This document shows, one piece after another, positions 1 through 7,298 of a DNA stretch of 64,000 nt (positions are counted from its first letter, which is position 1; the number at the start of each line of letters is the position of its first letter). The stretch lies in contig JAFXSC010000022.1 in assembly GCA_017525915.1 (NCBI GenBank), positions 248,001 through 312,000 on the forward strand, written 5' to 3'. Position numbers and translations under genes: made by a program. This DNA is from Ruminococcus sp. (GTDB taxonomy: Bacteria; Bacillota; Clostridia; Oscillospirales; Ruminococcaceae). The notes under the pieces were generated by a model. It saw nothing but the letters and a program-made list of their open reading frames with translations. It was not told where the DNA came from and did not search any database.

Positions 1-1
1 A

Positions 2-421
2 GAGCTTTTCTGGGACCGGGTATTCGGAAGCGGCTTCAGATACGTCACAATACGGGATATGATGTTCTCACAGGCCGAGGATATCCCGGTAAGGCAGGAG
101 CAGCTCAGAGCCGTCCGGAACAGCGTTTACGCAGAATGGCTGCAAAGCTTTGAAAAGGTCTGGGGAAAAATTGAAACTCAGCGCCAGCTCGTGCATTTCC
201 TGTTGAAATACAAGTACACCCAGAACTGGGACAGAGAGGTCCACGAGAACTATTTCCCGGTCTTCACCGAGACGCTGATAAAAAGGCTTCCCGCTTCGTA
301 CAGACCTGTATACCGGGAAGAGTTCACTCTCCCCTACACTTCGTGGCAGATACGCAGGGACCTCGGCTTCGAACTCACGGACCACACCCACATCAAGCTC
401 ATACTCGAACGGATAGACTGA
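2..421 (+). CDS. C-terminal part of a possible SAM-dependent methyltransferase (5' end outside window)
   Basis: The frame is open from the first bases of the window to a TGA at 419-421, so this is the last ~139 codons of a longer gene. An internal ATG at 59 is unlikely to be the true start because coding continues upstream (reads ELFWDRVFGSGFRYV before it). The tail is rich in aromatic and charged residues and ends with a segment reading LGFELTDHTHIKLILERID. Similar endings occur, from memory, in some class I methyltransferase-fold proteins, but no catalytic motif lies inside the window, so the family assignment is weak. It is followed by a bidirectional hairpin terminator and converges on the transporter gene on the other strand. 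Confidence 0.5.
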   Translation, partial: ELFWDRVFGSGFRYVTIRDMMFSQAEDIPVRQEQLRAVRNSVYAEWLQSFEKVWGKIETQRQLVHFLLKYKYTQNWDREVHENYFPVFTETLIKRLPASYRPVYREEFTLPYTSWQIRRDLGFELTDHTHIKLILERID

Positions 422-456
422 AAAAAGGCAGATATCGCTGTGGATATCTGCCTTTA
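422..456. terminator. Bidirectional hairpin terminator
   Basis: An inverted repeat (AGGCAGATATC / GATATCTGCCT) is flanked by an A-run on the left and T-rich sequence on the right, between two convergent genes. It can end transcription from both sides. Confidence 0.7.
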
Positions 457-460
457 ATTC

Positions 461-1672
461 TTATAGAAGCATTATTATAAATTGTTCTGTGAGTACGACC
501 GAGATCAGAGCAACGGGATAAGTTGCAGCGTAAGCGGAAGCAACGTCCTCTGTGCCGGCTGTTGAGATAAGCGTGCCGAGCGCAGGTGTCGAAGTCATAC
601 CGCCTGTGATAGAGCCGAGGTTGTTGAGCAGGCTAAGCTTCAGAACGTACTTTGCAAACAGGAAGCCTATGACCATGGGGACTATCGTCATTATCATGCC
701 GTAGAGGAAGTATACCCACTCGAAGTATTCAACAAACTTCGCGCCGCCCTTTACTCCGGAACCGATAAGGAACAGCATAAGTCCGAGCTCTCGGAGAACC
801 TTGAGCGTGCTGTCCTTCGGCATGAGACTTATTTTGCCGCAGTGTCCGAAATGTCCGAAGATAAGGCATACAAGCAGGCAGCCGCCTGTTGTTGAGAGTG
901 AGAAGTTGCTGAACTTGAACGAACCGATCACGATACCGATGACTGCTGCAAGTGCAAATGGCATAAGTCCGAAGCTATCCATTTCAATGAGCTTTTCCTG
1001 CTGTCCGGACTTCCTGCCTGACTTGCCAGACACTTTCAGAAGCTCACGCTCCTTTGCCATGTCAGCCTTCATCATCTTGGGTATGAGCTGTACGAAAAGC
1101 ACAACACCGATAACGCCGAAGATATAGGCTATACCCGAGCCGACCGATACGGCGTTCTCATAGTCCGAACCGGCAGCCTCCTTCGCTGCTGAAAGTCCTG
1201 GAGTGCTCGTAAGCGCACCCGAGAGTATGCCAGACATAAGAGCGGTAAACTCGTCGTTTCCGAGGTCTGTGAAGCTTCTGCCGATGAGAATGCAGCCTGC
1301 ACAGGCAATTCCGCCGCTGAATATTACTATGATCGCAAGTGCAACGAACGACTTGAAATTCTTCTTGAAGTTGCTGAAAAAGTTCGGTCCTGCAATAAAT
1401 CCAACCGCAGATACGAACAGCACAAGTCCGAGCGTATCTACCAGCGAGAGCGAATTCTTAACGAAACTCTCAGTGAATTTATCAGAGATATCTTCATAGA
1501 AAATGCCGCCGTAAACGAGTGAAATGAGGAATACGCCTGCCGTTCCGAGAGAAACGCCCTTGATAGTGATCCTTCCGAATATATAGCCGACCGCAGCTAT
1601 CATCATGACAGAAAGTATCATGAACGTTACGTTCTTGAAACTCAGGATATCATCAATTAAAACTAATTCCAT
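461..1672 (-). CDS. AAE-family (AspT/YidE-like) anion transporter, candidate succinate exporter
   Basis: This 403-residue polytopic membrane protein has two homologous halves, each with the AAE signature: GALTSTPGLSAAKEAAGS near residue 155 and GGMTSTPALGTLISTAGTED near residue 355. About ten hydrophobic segments flank a central charged loop (residues ~200-230). The TrkA_C domains found in the loop of AspT and YidE are absent, which makes it a minimal member. AAE proteins exchange or export dicarboxylates and amino acids (AspT aspartate:alanine; SucE1 of Corynebacterium succinate export). It lies 64 bp after frdA on the same strand, at the end of a fumarase/fumarate reductase operon, so succinate export is the favoured inference. 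No clear ribosome-binding site precedes the chosen ATG, so the start is uncertain. Confidence 0.8.
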   Translation of the reverse strand: MELVLIDDILSFKNVTFMILSVMMIAAVGYIFGRITIKGVSLGTAGVFLISLVYGGIFYEDISDKFTESFVKNSLSLVDTLGLVLFVSAVGFIAGPNFFSNFKKNFKSFVALAIIVIFSGGIACAGCILIGRSFTDLGNDEFTALMSGILSGALTSTPGLSAAKEAAGSDYENAVSVGSGIAYIFGVIGVVLFVQLIPKMMKADMAKERELLKVSGKSGRKSGQQEKLIEMDSFGLMPFALAAVIGIVIGSFKFSNFSLSTTGGCLLVCLIFGHFGHCGKISLMPKDSTLKVLRELGLMLFLIGSGVKGGAKFVEYFEWVYFLYGMIMTIVPMVIGFLFAKYVLKLSLLNNLGSITGGMTSTPALGTLISTAGTEDVASAYAATYPVALISVVLTEQFIIMLL

Positions 1673-1705
1673 TATTTATCACACAATCTTTCTTATTTAA
1701 CGTGA

Positions 1706-1731
1706 CAATAGGACGCAAGGGCGTCCTATTG
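1706..1731 (-). terminator. Hairpin between frdA and the AAE transporter
   Basis: An 11-bp stem (CAATAGGACGC / GCGTCCTATTG) with a 4-nt loop lies just after the frdA stop. On the minus strand it is followed by TCACGTTAAA rather than a T-run, so it may be only a partial terminator or an mRNA-end stabiliser that lowers transporter expression relative to frdA. Confidence 0.45.
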
Positions 1732-1735
1732 CGGT

Positions 1736-3340
1736 TTATTTTGACTTTCTTGCATAGTGCGGAAGAAGCATCGGCGAGGGTGTGTCCCCTGCTGCTCCGG
1801 CAGCCTCAAGCTCCTTGTTGAAGCTCTCGATGTGGCTGAGGGTCAGCTTTCCGGGAGCTGCGGTCTCCTTTGCCTTTGCAGCTGCACAGATACCGGCGTT
1901 TCTGCCGAATACGATAACGTCAAGGAGAGAGTTGCCCATGAGACGGTTTCTGCCGTGGATACCTCCGGCTACCTCACCGGCAGCGTAAAGGTTCTCAACG
2001 CCTGTTGAGCAGTCGTCCGAAATGTCAAGTCCGCCGTTCTGATAATGGAGAGTAGGATAAACGAGGATAGGCTCCTTGCGGATATCGATGCCGTACTTGC
2101 CGAACATACGCATCATGGCAGGTATGCGCTTCTCGATAGTACCTTCACCGTGGAGGTACTCTATCATAGGAGTATCCAGCCAGATAGAAGTGCCGAGGTC
2201 AGTCTCTATGCCCTTGCCGCGTGCGGTACACTCGCGAATAATTGAAGCAGCGGTAACGTCACGGGTCTCGAGGGGGTGCATGAATACATCACCGTCGATA
2301 TTGACGAGTTTTGCTCCGAGCGAGCGTACTTTCTCGGTAACGAGAGCGCCGAAGATCTGCTCCGGATAACCGGTTCCTGTCGGGTGATACTGGAGCGTAT
2401 CAGCGTAGAGGAGCTTTGCACCAACTCTGTAACCGAGAATAAGTCCGTCAGCAGTTGCGCCGTAGTGGTTGGAAGTCGGGAAGCCCTGATAGTGAAGCCT
2501 GCCTGCACCGCCTGTTGCGATGATGACAGTCTTTGCTCTTGCAACGAGCAGTTCCTTTGTCTCCATATTCATGAGGACTGCACCGGCAGCCTTACCGTTT
2601 TCATCGAGGATTATCTCGACCGCCGCTGTGAAGTCAATTACGGGGATTCCCCTGTTTAGCACTTCATCGCGGAGAGTTCTCATTATCTCAGCGCCTGAAT
2701 AGTCCTTTGCAGCGTGCATACGCTTGCGTGAGGTGCCGCCACCGTGAGTAGTTACCATAGTGCCGTCCGGCTCCTTGTCGAACTCAACGCCGAGCTTGTT
2801 GAGCCACTGGATAGCCTCGGGAGCCTTTGTGACGAGCTTCTTGACAAGCTCAGGCTTTGCGGCAAAATGTCCGCCGCCGAAGGCATCGAGGAAGTGTATC
2901 GCCGGAGAATCATTGGGCTTGTCGGCAGCCTGTATACCGCCCTCAGCCATCATTGTATTCGCATCACCGATACGGAGCTTTGTGACGATCATTGCCTTTA
3001 CGCCTGCCTCGTCAGCCTCTATCGCTGCGGAAGCACCTGCTCCGCCGCCGCCGATGATAAGCACATCGGTATCGTAATCAGGGGTGCTAAGATCAACGTC
3101 AGATGCGCTGATACGGCTTTTTCCCTGAAGGAGAGCGGCAAGCTGTGTAGGAACCTTGTCGCCCTTGTTCACGCCTGCCGAAAGCACTGTGAACTCGTCC
3201 TGCTTATAGTCAGGGTGGAAGGAAGCGAGAAGCGTATCCTTCTCCTCAGCTGTCATTCTTCTGGGTTCGAGGGCAGCATTTGCAGCTCTCTTTTCAGCAA
3301 CTACTTTTGCAAGCTCATTGAGCCTTTCGATCTTGTACAT
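1736..3340 (-). CDS. frdA: Soluble fumarate reductase flavoprotein subunit (FrdA/TfrA-like)
   Basis: The 534-residue protein belongs to the FrdA/SdhA/NadB family and should reduce fumarate to succinate in the cytoplasm. An FAD dinucleotide fold (LIIGGGGAGASAAIEADEAG, ~residue 94) is followed by the family residues. Substrate and catalytic positions are conserved: His in LQYHPTG, Arg in LVTEKVRS (equivalent of the E. coli TEGCRGEGG arginine), His in LHYQNGG, and Arg in NRLMGNSLLD. The position of the histidine that binds FAD covalently in membrane-bound enzymes is Asn128 (ANTMMAEGG instead of SHTVAAEGG), predicting non-covalent FAD. The ATG is preceded by a purine-rich GGGGGAGAGAG. It follows frdB by 12 nt. 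No membrane anchor gene (frdC/D) is nearby. Aspartate oxidase is an alternative, but its partner nad genes are absent. Confidence 0.87.
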   Translation of the reverse strand: MYKIERLNELAKVVAEKRAANAALEPRRMTAEEKDTLLASFHPDYKQDEFTVLSAGVNKGDKVPTQLAALLQGKSRISASDVDLSTPDYDTDVLIIGGGGAGASAAIEADEAGVKAMIVTKLRIGDANTMMAEGGIQAADKPNDSPAIHFLDAFGGGHFAAKPELVKKLVTKAPEAIQWLNKLGVEFDKEPDGTMVTTHGGGTSRKRMHAAKDYSGAEIMRTLRDEVLNRGIPVIDFTAAVEIILDENGKAAGAVLMNMETKELLVARAKTVIIATGGAGRLHYQGFPTSNHYGATADGLILGYRVGAKLLYADTLQYHPTGTGYPEQIFGALVTEKVRSLGAKLVNIDGDVFMHPLETRDVTAASIIRECTARGKGIETDLGTSIWLDTPMIEYLHGEGTIEKRIPAMMRMFGKYGIDIRKEPILVYPTLHYQNGGLDISDDCSTGVENLYAAGEVAGGIHGRNRLMGNSLLDVIVFGRNAGICAAAKAKETAAPGKLTLSHIESFNKELEAAGAAGDTPSPMLLPHYARKSK

Positions 3341-3352
3341 ACTCTCTCCCCC

Positions 3353-4036
3353 TTACTTCTCGATCTCGCGGTTGTTGTACATAGCCTTGATCTCGTCGAT
3401 ATTATCGACAGCCTTGACCATGAGCTCCTCGATCTTCTCATCGAAGATGCCCTCGTTGACCTCGTTTACACGGTCACTGAGGTGTCCGCACTCAGGTGCG
3501 ATGTACTTGCCGTTGAGACGTCTTGCGAGCATTGCCACCTGCGGATGTGAGATACCGGCAGGGCAGCGTGACGAACATACTCCGCACATTACGCAGTCGA
3601 AGCTCTCCTCAGCGCACTTGTCGTACTCGCCGCGCTGTGCATAGGCGATGTACTGCATAACGTTGAGCTCCTGAGTACAAGCCTTAGTGCAGGCATTGCA
3701 GCCTACGCAGGCGTATATCTCGGGGTAGAGCTGCATCATTATCTGCTGGGTGGGCTTTATCTCCTCGATATTGTATGTTCTCTTTTCAAGCGGAAAGAAC
3801 GGGAGAGTTGCAACGTACATATTCTCCTGTACTTCGGTCTGACAGGCAAGACAGCCGTGGAGCTGTGACTCGCCCTTTATCCTGTATATAGTCGCGCAGG
3901 CACCGCAGAAGCCGTTTCGGCAGCCGCAGCCTCTTACAAGCTCATAGCCGGCGTATTCCATAGCCGTCATTATAGTAAGTCCTGCCGGCACCTGATACTT
4001 CTTGCCGAACAGGTAAACATTTATCATGTTATCCAT
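3353..4036 (-). CDS. frdB: Fumarate reductase iron-sulfur subunit (FrdB-like)
   Basis: The 227-residue protein carries an N-terminal plant-type [2Fe-2S] domain (Cys cluster in RGCGCRNGFCGACATIY with a later HGCLAC) and then two four-Cys motifs (CVGCNACTKACTQ and CVMCGVCSSRCPAG). This is the layout of FrdB/SdhB, which wires electrons to FrdA. It lacks the C-terminal CCG domains fused to TfrB of methanogen thiol:fumarate reductase; those motifs are on the separate HdrB of this operon. The reading frame is open further upstream, but the start at 4036 was chosen because AGGAGG lies 8 nt before this ATG and just after the flxA stop. Confidence 0.87.
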   Translation of the reverse strand: MDNMINVYLFGKKYQVPAGLTIMTAMEYAGYELVRGCGCRNGFCGACATIYRIKGESQLHGCLACQTEVQENMYVATLPFFPLEKRTYNIEEIKPTQQIMMQLYPEIYACVGCNACTKACTQELNVMQYIAYAQRGEYDKCAEESFDCVMCGVCSSRCPAGISHPQVAMLARRLNGKYIAPECGHLSDRVNEVNEGIFDEKIEELMVKAVDNIDEIKAMYNNREIEK

Positions 4037-4049
4037 TTTGCTTTCCTCC

Positions 4050-4877
4050 TTAATACTCATCGGGCAGCTCGCCGAGCTGGTCGAAGCGGAATACGGGACC
4101 GTCCTTGCAGACATACTTGTTGCCGATATTGCAGCGTCCGCACTTGCCGACACCGCACTTCATGCGGAGCTCCATAGTGGTGTATACCTGAGTTTCTGTG
4201 AAACCGAGATCCTTGAGTCCTGCAAGTGTGAACTTTATCATGATAGGAGGTCCGCAGACAAGAACAGTCTTGTTTGTCGAAGGATTAAGCTCCTTGACAT
4301 AGTTCGGAACGAAGCCTACATGGCCGTCCCAGCCCTCCTGTGCATTGTCGATAGTAAGATCTACCTCAACGCCGTCGTCAGCCATCCAATCGTCGATTAT
4401 CTCCTTGTAGTCAACAAGGTCGTCCTTTGAACGCGAGCCGTAGATGACCTGAATCTTGCCGTAATTCTCTCGCTTGTCGCGGACGTAGTTGATGACCGAG
4501 CGCAGCGGTGCAAGACCGATACCGCCGGCGATAAAGAGAAGGTCCTTGCCCTTGAGTTCAGTCTCGACCGGAAAAGCATTGCCATATGGTCCTCTGAGGG
4601 TTATCATCTGTCCGACCTCCATAGCGTGAAGCCACTCGGTCAGGCAGCCGCATTTCTTAATGCTGAATTCCATGAAATCCTTATTCGTAGGCGAGGAGGT
4701 TATCGAGAACATAGCCTCTCCGACTCCCGGTATGGAGAGCATCGCACACTGTCCGGGCATATGCTCGAATACCTTTCCGCCTTCGGGAGCTTCAACGCGG
4801 AATGTCTTGACATCGGGCGTATCTATGCGGATATCCGTAACAACGCCGACGTATGGTATCAATGTATCGTTATTCAT
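4050..4877 (-). CDS. flxA: FAD/NAD(H)-binding oxidoreductase subunit FlxA (PyrK/AsrB-like)
   Basis: The 275-residue protein has the ferredoxin-NADP reductase fold. A flavin-binding segment includes MFSITSSP, the nucleotide-binding loop is FIAGGIGLAPLRS, a second NAD-site motif is LVCGPPIMIK, and a C-terminal four-Cys [2Fe-2S] motif reads CGVGKCGRCNIGNKYVC. This is the NADH-oxidising input of Flx-Hdr complexes. The frame stays open upstream to 4943, but GGAGG lies 7 nt before the second of two tandem ATGs, and 4877 overlaps the flxB stop, which fits the tight operon. It passes electrons to FlxB/FlxC/FlxD and HdrA. Confidence 0.85.
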   Translation of the reverse strand: MNNDTLIPYVGVVTDIRIDTPDVKTFRVEAPEGGKVFEHMPGQCAMLSIPGVGEAMFSITSSPTNKDFMEFSIKKCGCLTEWLHAMEVGQMITLRGPYGNAFPVETELKGKDLLFIAGGIGLAPLRSVINYVRDKRENYGKIQVIYGSRSKDDLVDYKEIIDDWMADDGVEVDLTIDNAQEGWDGHVGFVPNYVKELNPSTNKTVLVCGPPIMIKFTLAGLKDLGFTETQVYTTMELRMKCGVGKCGRCNIGNKYVCKDGPVFRFDQLGELPDEY

Positions 4878-5896
4878 CATTTGTCCTCCAACGCTTTCAT
4901 GACCTTGACTATATTCATTGAGATCGGGCACTTTGACAGGCATCTTCCGCAGCCAACGCAGCCGAATTCGCCGTTGTTGTTTGCCGGGAAGTATACCAGC
5001 TTGTGCATGAATCTCTGGCGGAAGCGTTCAAGCTGGGTAAGTCTCGGGTTGCCGTGAGCCATTTTTGTGAAGTCGGAGTACATACACGAATCCCAGCAGC
5101 GGTAGCGCTTTATGCCGTTTCCGGTGTCGAAATCGCGTATATCATAGCACTGGCAGGTGGGACATACAAAGGTACAGGTACCGCAGCCGAGACAGCTCTC
5201 CGAGAGCTCTCCCCACTTGTCGGAATTGAAGTATTCATTGAGCTTGTCTCCGCCGAAGTTCTTTGTGGAAACATTAGCAAGCGGAAGCTTTTCAAGCACA
5301 GCCTTTGTCTTTGCAACAGCGCTGTCAAGCTCGGCTGCATTGCCTTCCTCAAGAAGTGAAGCGGCGGAATCTATGAAAACCTGCCCCTTTGCGGTAATTG
5401 CCTTGAAGTAGTAATACTCCTCTGCTCTCCACACAGAGCAGTCGCCTTCGGGAGCAGTCGGGTCGATGCCGAATGTCTGACAAAAACAGGTCTCGGCAGG
5501 ACGGTCACAGGCAAGAGTAACTACCGTGCCGTGGTCGCGGCGGTTCTTGTAGAAGGTATCCACCGGGTCACTGAGGTAGACCTTATCGAGTATAGTGAAG
5601 CTCCTTGCATCGCAGGCGCGTACACCGAAAATTACGAAATCATCGCATTCCTCGCGGATATCGTTTATCTCTATCTTCTTTCCTTCGAGCTTGAATTCAA
5701 CAAGGTTCTCGGTCTGCGGGAAGAAGAAATCCTTCGCACTGCGGACTGTATTCAGACGGCTCGTCAGCTTCATTCCGGGAGCATATTCCGTGAATGCAGC
5801 CTCTCCGTCAGCGCGGTCGGCAGGGATATAGAGCTTCTGCTTTGCGGAAACTGCTCCGAACAGAGCGTCAAGCTTATCAGCAGATATTCTCAGCAT
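4877..5896 (-). CDS. flxB: Iron-sulfur subunit FlxB (AsrA-like 4Fe-4S dicluster protein)
   Basis: The 339-residue protein resembles anaerobic sulfite reductase subunit A / hydrogenase beta-type proteins. An N-terminal alpha/beta region carries FGVRACDARSFTILDKV, a Cys pair sits in CFCQTFG, and the C-terminal dicluster ferredoxin reads CLGCGTCTFVCPTCQC and CVGCGRCLSKCPISMN. These clusters would relay electrons between FlxA and FlxD/HdrA. Its ATG overlaps the flxC stop (TAATG), indicating translational coupling. The FlxB/FlxC lettering follows the Flx operons of sulfate reducers; the two paralogous iron-sulfur subunits could be named the other way round. Confidence 0.78.
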   Translation of the reverse strand: MLRISADKLDALFGAVSAKQKLYIPADRADGEAAFTEYAPGMKLTSRLNTVRSAKDFFFPQTENLVEFKLEGKKIEINDIREECDDFVIFGVRACDARSFTILDKVYLSDPVDTFYKNRRDHGTVVTLACDRPAETCFCQTFGIDPTAPEGDCSVWRAEEYYYFKAITAKGQVFIDSAASLLEEGNAAELDSAVAKTKAVLEKLPLANVSTKNFGGDKLNEYFNSDKWGELSESCLGCGTCTFVCPTCQCYDIRDFDTGNGIKRYRCWDSCMYSDFTKMAHGNPRLTQLERFRQRFMHKLVYFPANNNGEFGCVGCGRCLSKCPISMNIVKVMKALEDK

Positions 5897-6867
5897 TACT
5901 CAACACCCCTTTCGTGTACTATGCTCGCTTCGCAGTCGTCAGCGGTATAATTATTGAGCGGTGCGCGTGATTCAGTGTCGGCACCTGCCTGATATTCGCC
6001 GTAGAGGGCATTGATGTCCTTGATGAACTTGCGGTTGAGGAGATGAAGCGGGATATGCTGGGGGCATACTCTCGAACACTCGCCGCAGTCGGTGCATCTT
6101 CCTGCAACGTGGAACGCGCGGATTATATGGAACATATTCTCCTCAAAGCTGTCAGCAGCAGCCTTGTTCGACACGCCGGACTTCGGGTTGTCGAATACGC
6201 AGTTCTCGCAGGTGCAGGCAGGACAGACGTTCCTGCACGCATTACATCTTATGCACTTGGAAAGCTCGCTCCTCCAGAAGTCGTAGCGCTCCTGTGAGGT
6301 CATATTTTCCAGTTTCTCAACCATGTCAAAGCGGTTGGATTCGAGGATATCGCCGTCATCGCCCATCAGCTCGTCATAGGTAACGTGCTTCTTGCTCTTG
6401 CATGAAGCGCACTTGTCAAGCACAGCCTCATAGAAGGGCATAGTCTCCTCGCCGTAGAGGGTATCTATTTTCAGGGTATAGTTCTCGTTTTTCACTCCGA
6501 GGATACCGGTGATGCCCTTGCCCTTTATCTTCTCGATATCGAGCTTCGGACCGCCGGGTACACCGATGACGTAGATATTGCCGCGGTCAACACGGTGCTC
6601 CTTAGTGAGCTGATTGAGGCTGTATGTGTCACAGGGCTTCAGGAACGCAAGTACCCTGCCCTCTTTGCGGCTCTCCTTGACGAGATACTTGGAAACGTTT
6701 GCAGCGGTGAAATCATCAAATACGAAGTCCCTGTCAAGCTCCTCCGCAGTCTCAAAAACAGCCGGAGTTATGTCGTAGGCAAACTCTCCCCTTTTCCAGC
6801 CGATGACACGCTTGACTGTGCCGTCTGCAAGGAGCTGCTTAGCCCTTTCGATCATTGCTTTCTGCAT
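5896..6867 (-). CDS. flxC: Iron-sulfur subunit FlxC (FrhB/AsrA-like)
   Basis: The 323-residue protein is a distant paralogue of the next gene. An N-terminal domain carries FLKPCDTYSLNQLTKEH, the F420-hydrogenase-beta-like region has CASCKSKKHVTYDEL, and a 4Fe-4S dicluster reads CIRCNACRNVCPACTCENC and CTDCGECSRVCPQHIP. It starts inside the 3' end of flxD (16-nt overlap) with GGAGG 7 nt upstream. The likely role is internal electron transfer in the NADH-oxidising half of the bifurcating complex. Confidence 0.78.
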   Translation of the reverse strand: MQKAMIERAKQLLADGTVKRVIGWKRGEFAYDITPAVFETAEELDRDFVFDDFTAANVSKYLVKESRKEGRVLAFLKPCDTYSLNQLTKEHRVDRGNIYVIGVPGGPKLDIEKIKGKGITGILGVKNENYTLKIDTLYGEETMPFYEAVLDKCASCKSKKHVTYDELMGDDGDILESNRFDMVEKLENMTSQERYDFWRSELSKCIRCNACRNVCPACTCENCVFDNPKSGVSNKAAADSFEENMFHIIRAFHVAGRCTDCGECSRVCPQHIPLHLLNRKFIKDINALYGEYQAGADTESRAPLNNYTADDCEASIVHERGVE

Positions 6868-7298
6868 CTCAGGTCCTCCAATCTCCGGTTAGGTCCGAGC
6901 TTTCTTACAGCCTCGGTGAATTCGTTCATGGTAGCGGCAAACTTTGCGCCCTCAGCGGCAGATACCCACTCAACTCTCGTCCTGTCGCGTTCGATGCCGA
7001 GGAAGTCGAGCATACTGAACAGGAGGGTCATTCTCCTTCTTGTGAAGTAGTTTCCGGAGGTGTAGTGGCAGTCACCGGGGTGGCAGCCGCAGAGTATAAC
7101 TCCGTCAGCGCCTCTCTGGAATGCGCGGAGTATGAACATCGGGTTTACTCTGCACGAGCAGGGCACCCTGATTATCTTGACATTTGTCGGGTAATTCAGT
7201 CTGTTTGTGCCGGAGAGATCGGCACCTGCATACGAACACCAGTTGCAGCAGAATGCGACGATCAGCGGCTGGAAATCCTTGTTATCATTTACTTGCAT
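6852..7298 (-). CDS. flxD: HdrA-associated [2Fe-2S] subunit FlxD (MvhD-like)
   Basis: The 148-residue protein has the MvhD/FlpD signature: FCCNWCSYAGADLSG at the N-terminus, VPCSCRVNPMFILRAF in the middle and VILCGCHPGDCHY. Members bind a [2Fe-2S] cluster and connect the electron-input module (hydrogenase, formate dehydrogenase or Flx) to HdrA. Its start overlaps the hdrA stop by 10 nt, and a GGAGG lies upstream. No hydrogenase large subunit is nearby, so NADH via FlxA is the likely donor. Confidence 0.88.
   Translation of the reverse strand: MQVNDNKDFQPLIVAFCCNWCSYAGADLSGTNRLNYPTNVKIIRVPCSCRVNPMFILRAFQRGADGVILCGCHPGDCHYTSGNYFTRRRMTLLFSMLDFLGIERDRTRVEWVSAAEGAKFAATMNEFTEAVRKLGPNRRLEDLRCRKQ

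Noticed and set aside
2744-3550. Long plus-strand frame opposite frdA
   Set aside because: Antisense to a clearly conserved flavoprotein gene; product is Leu/Ser/Cys-rich without recognisable domains.
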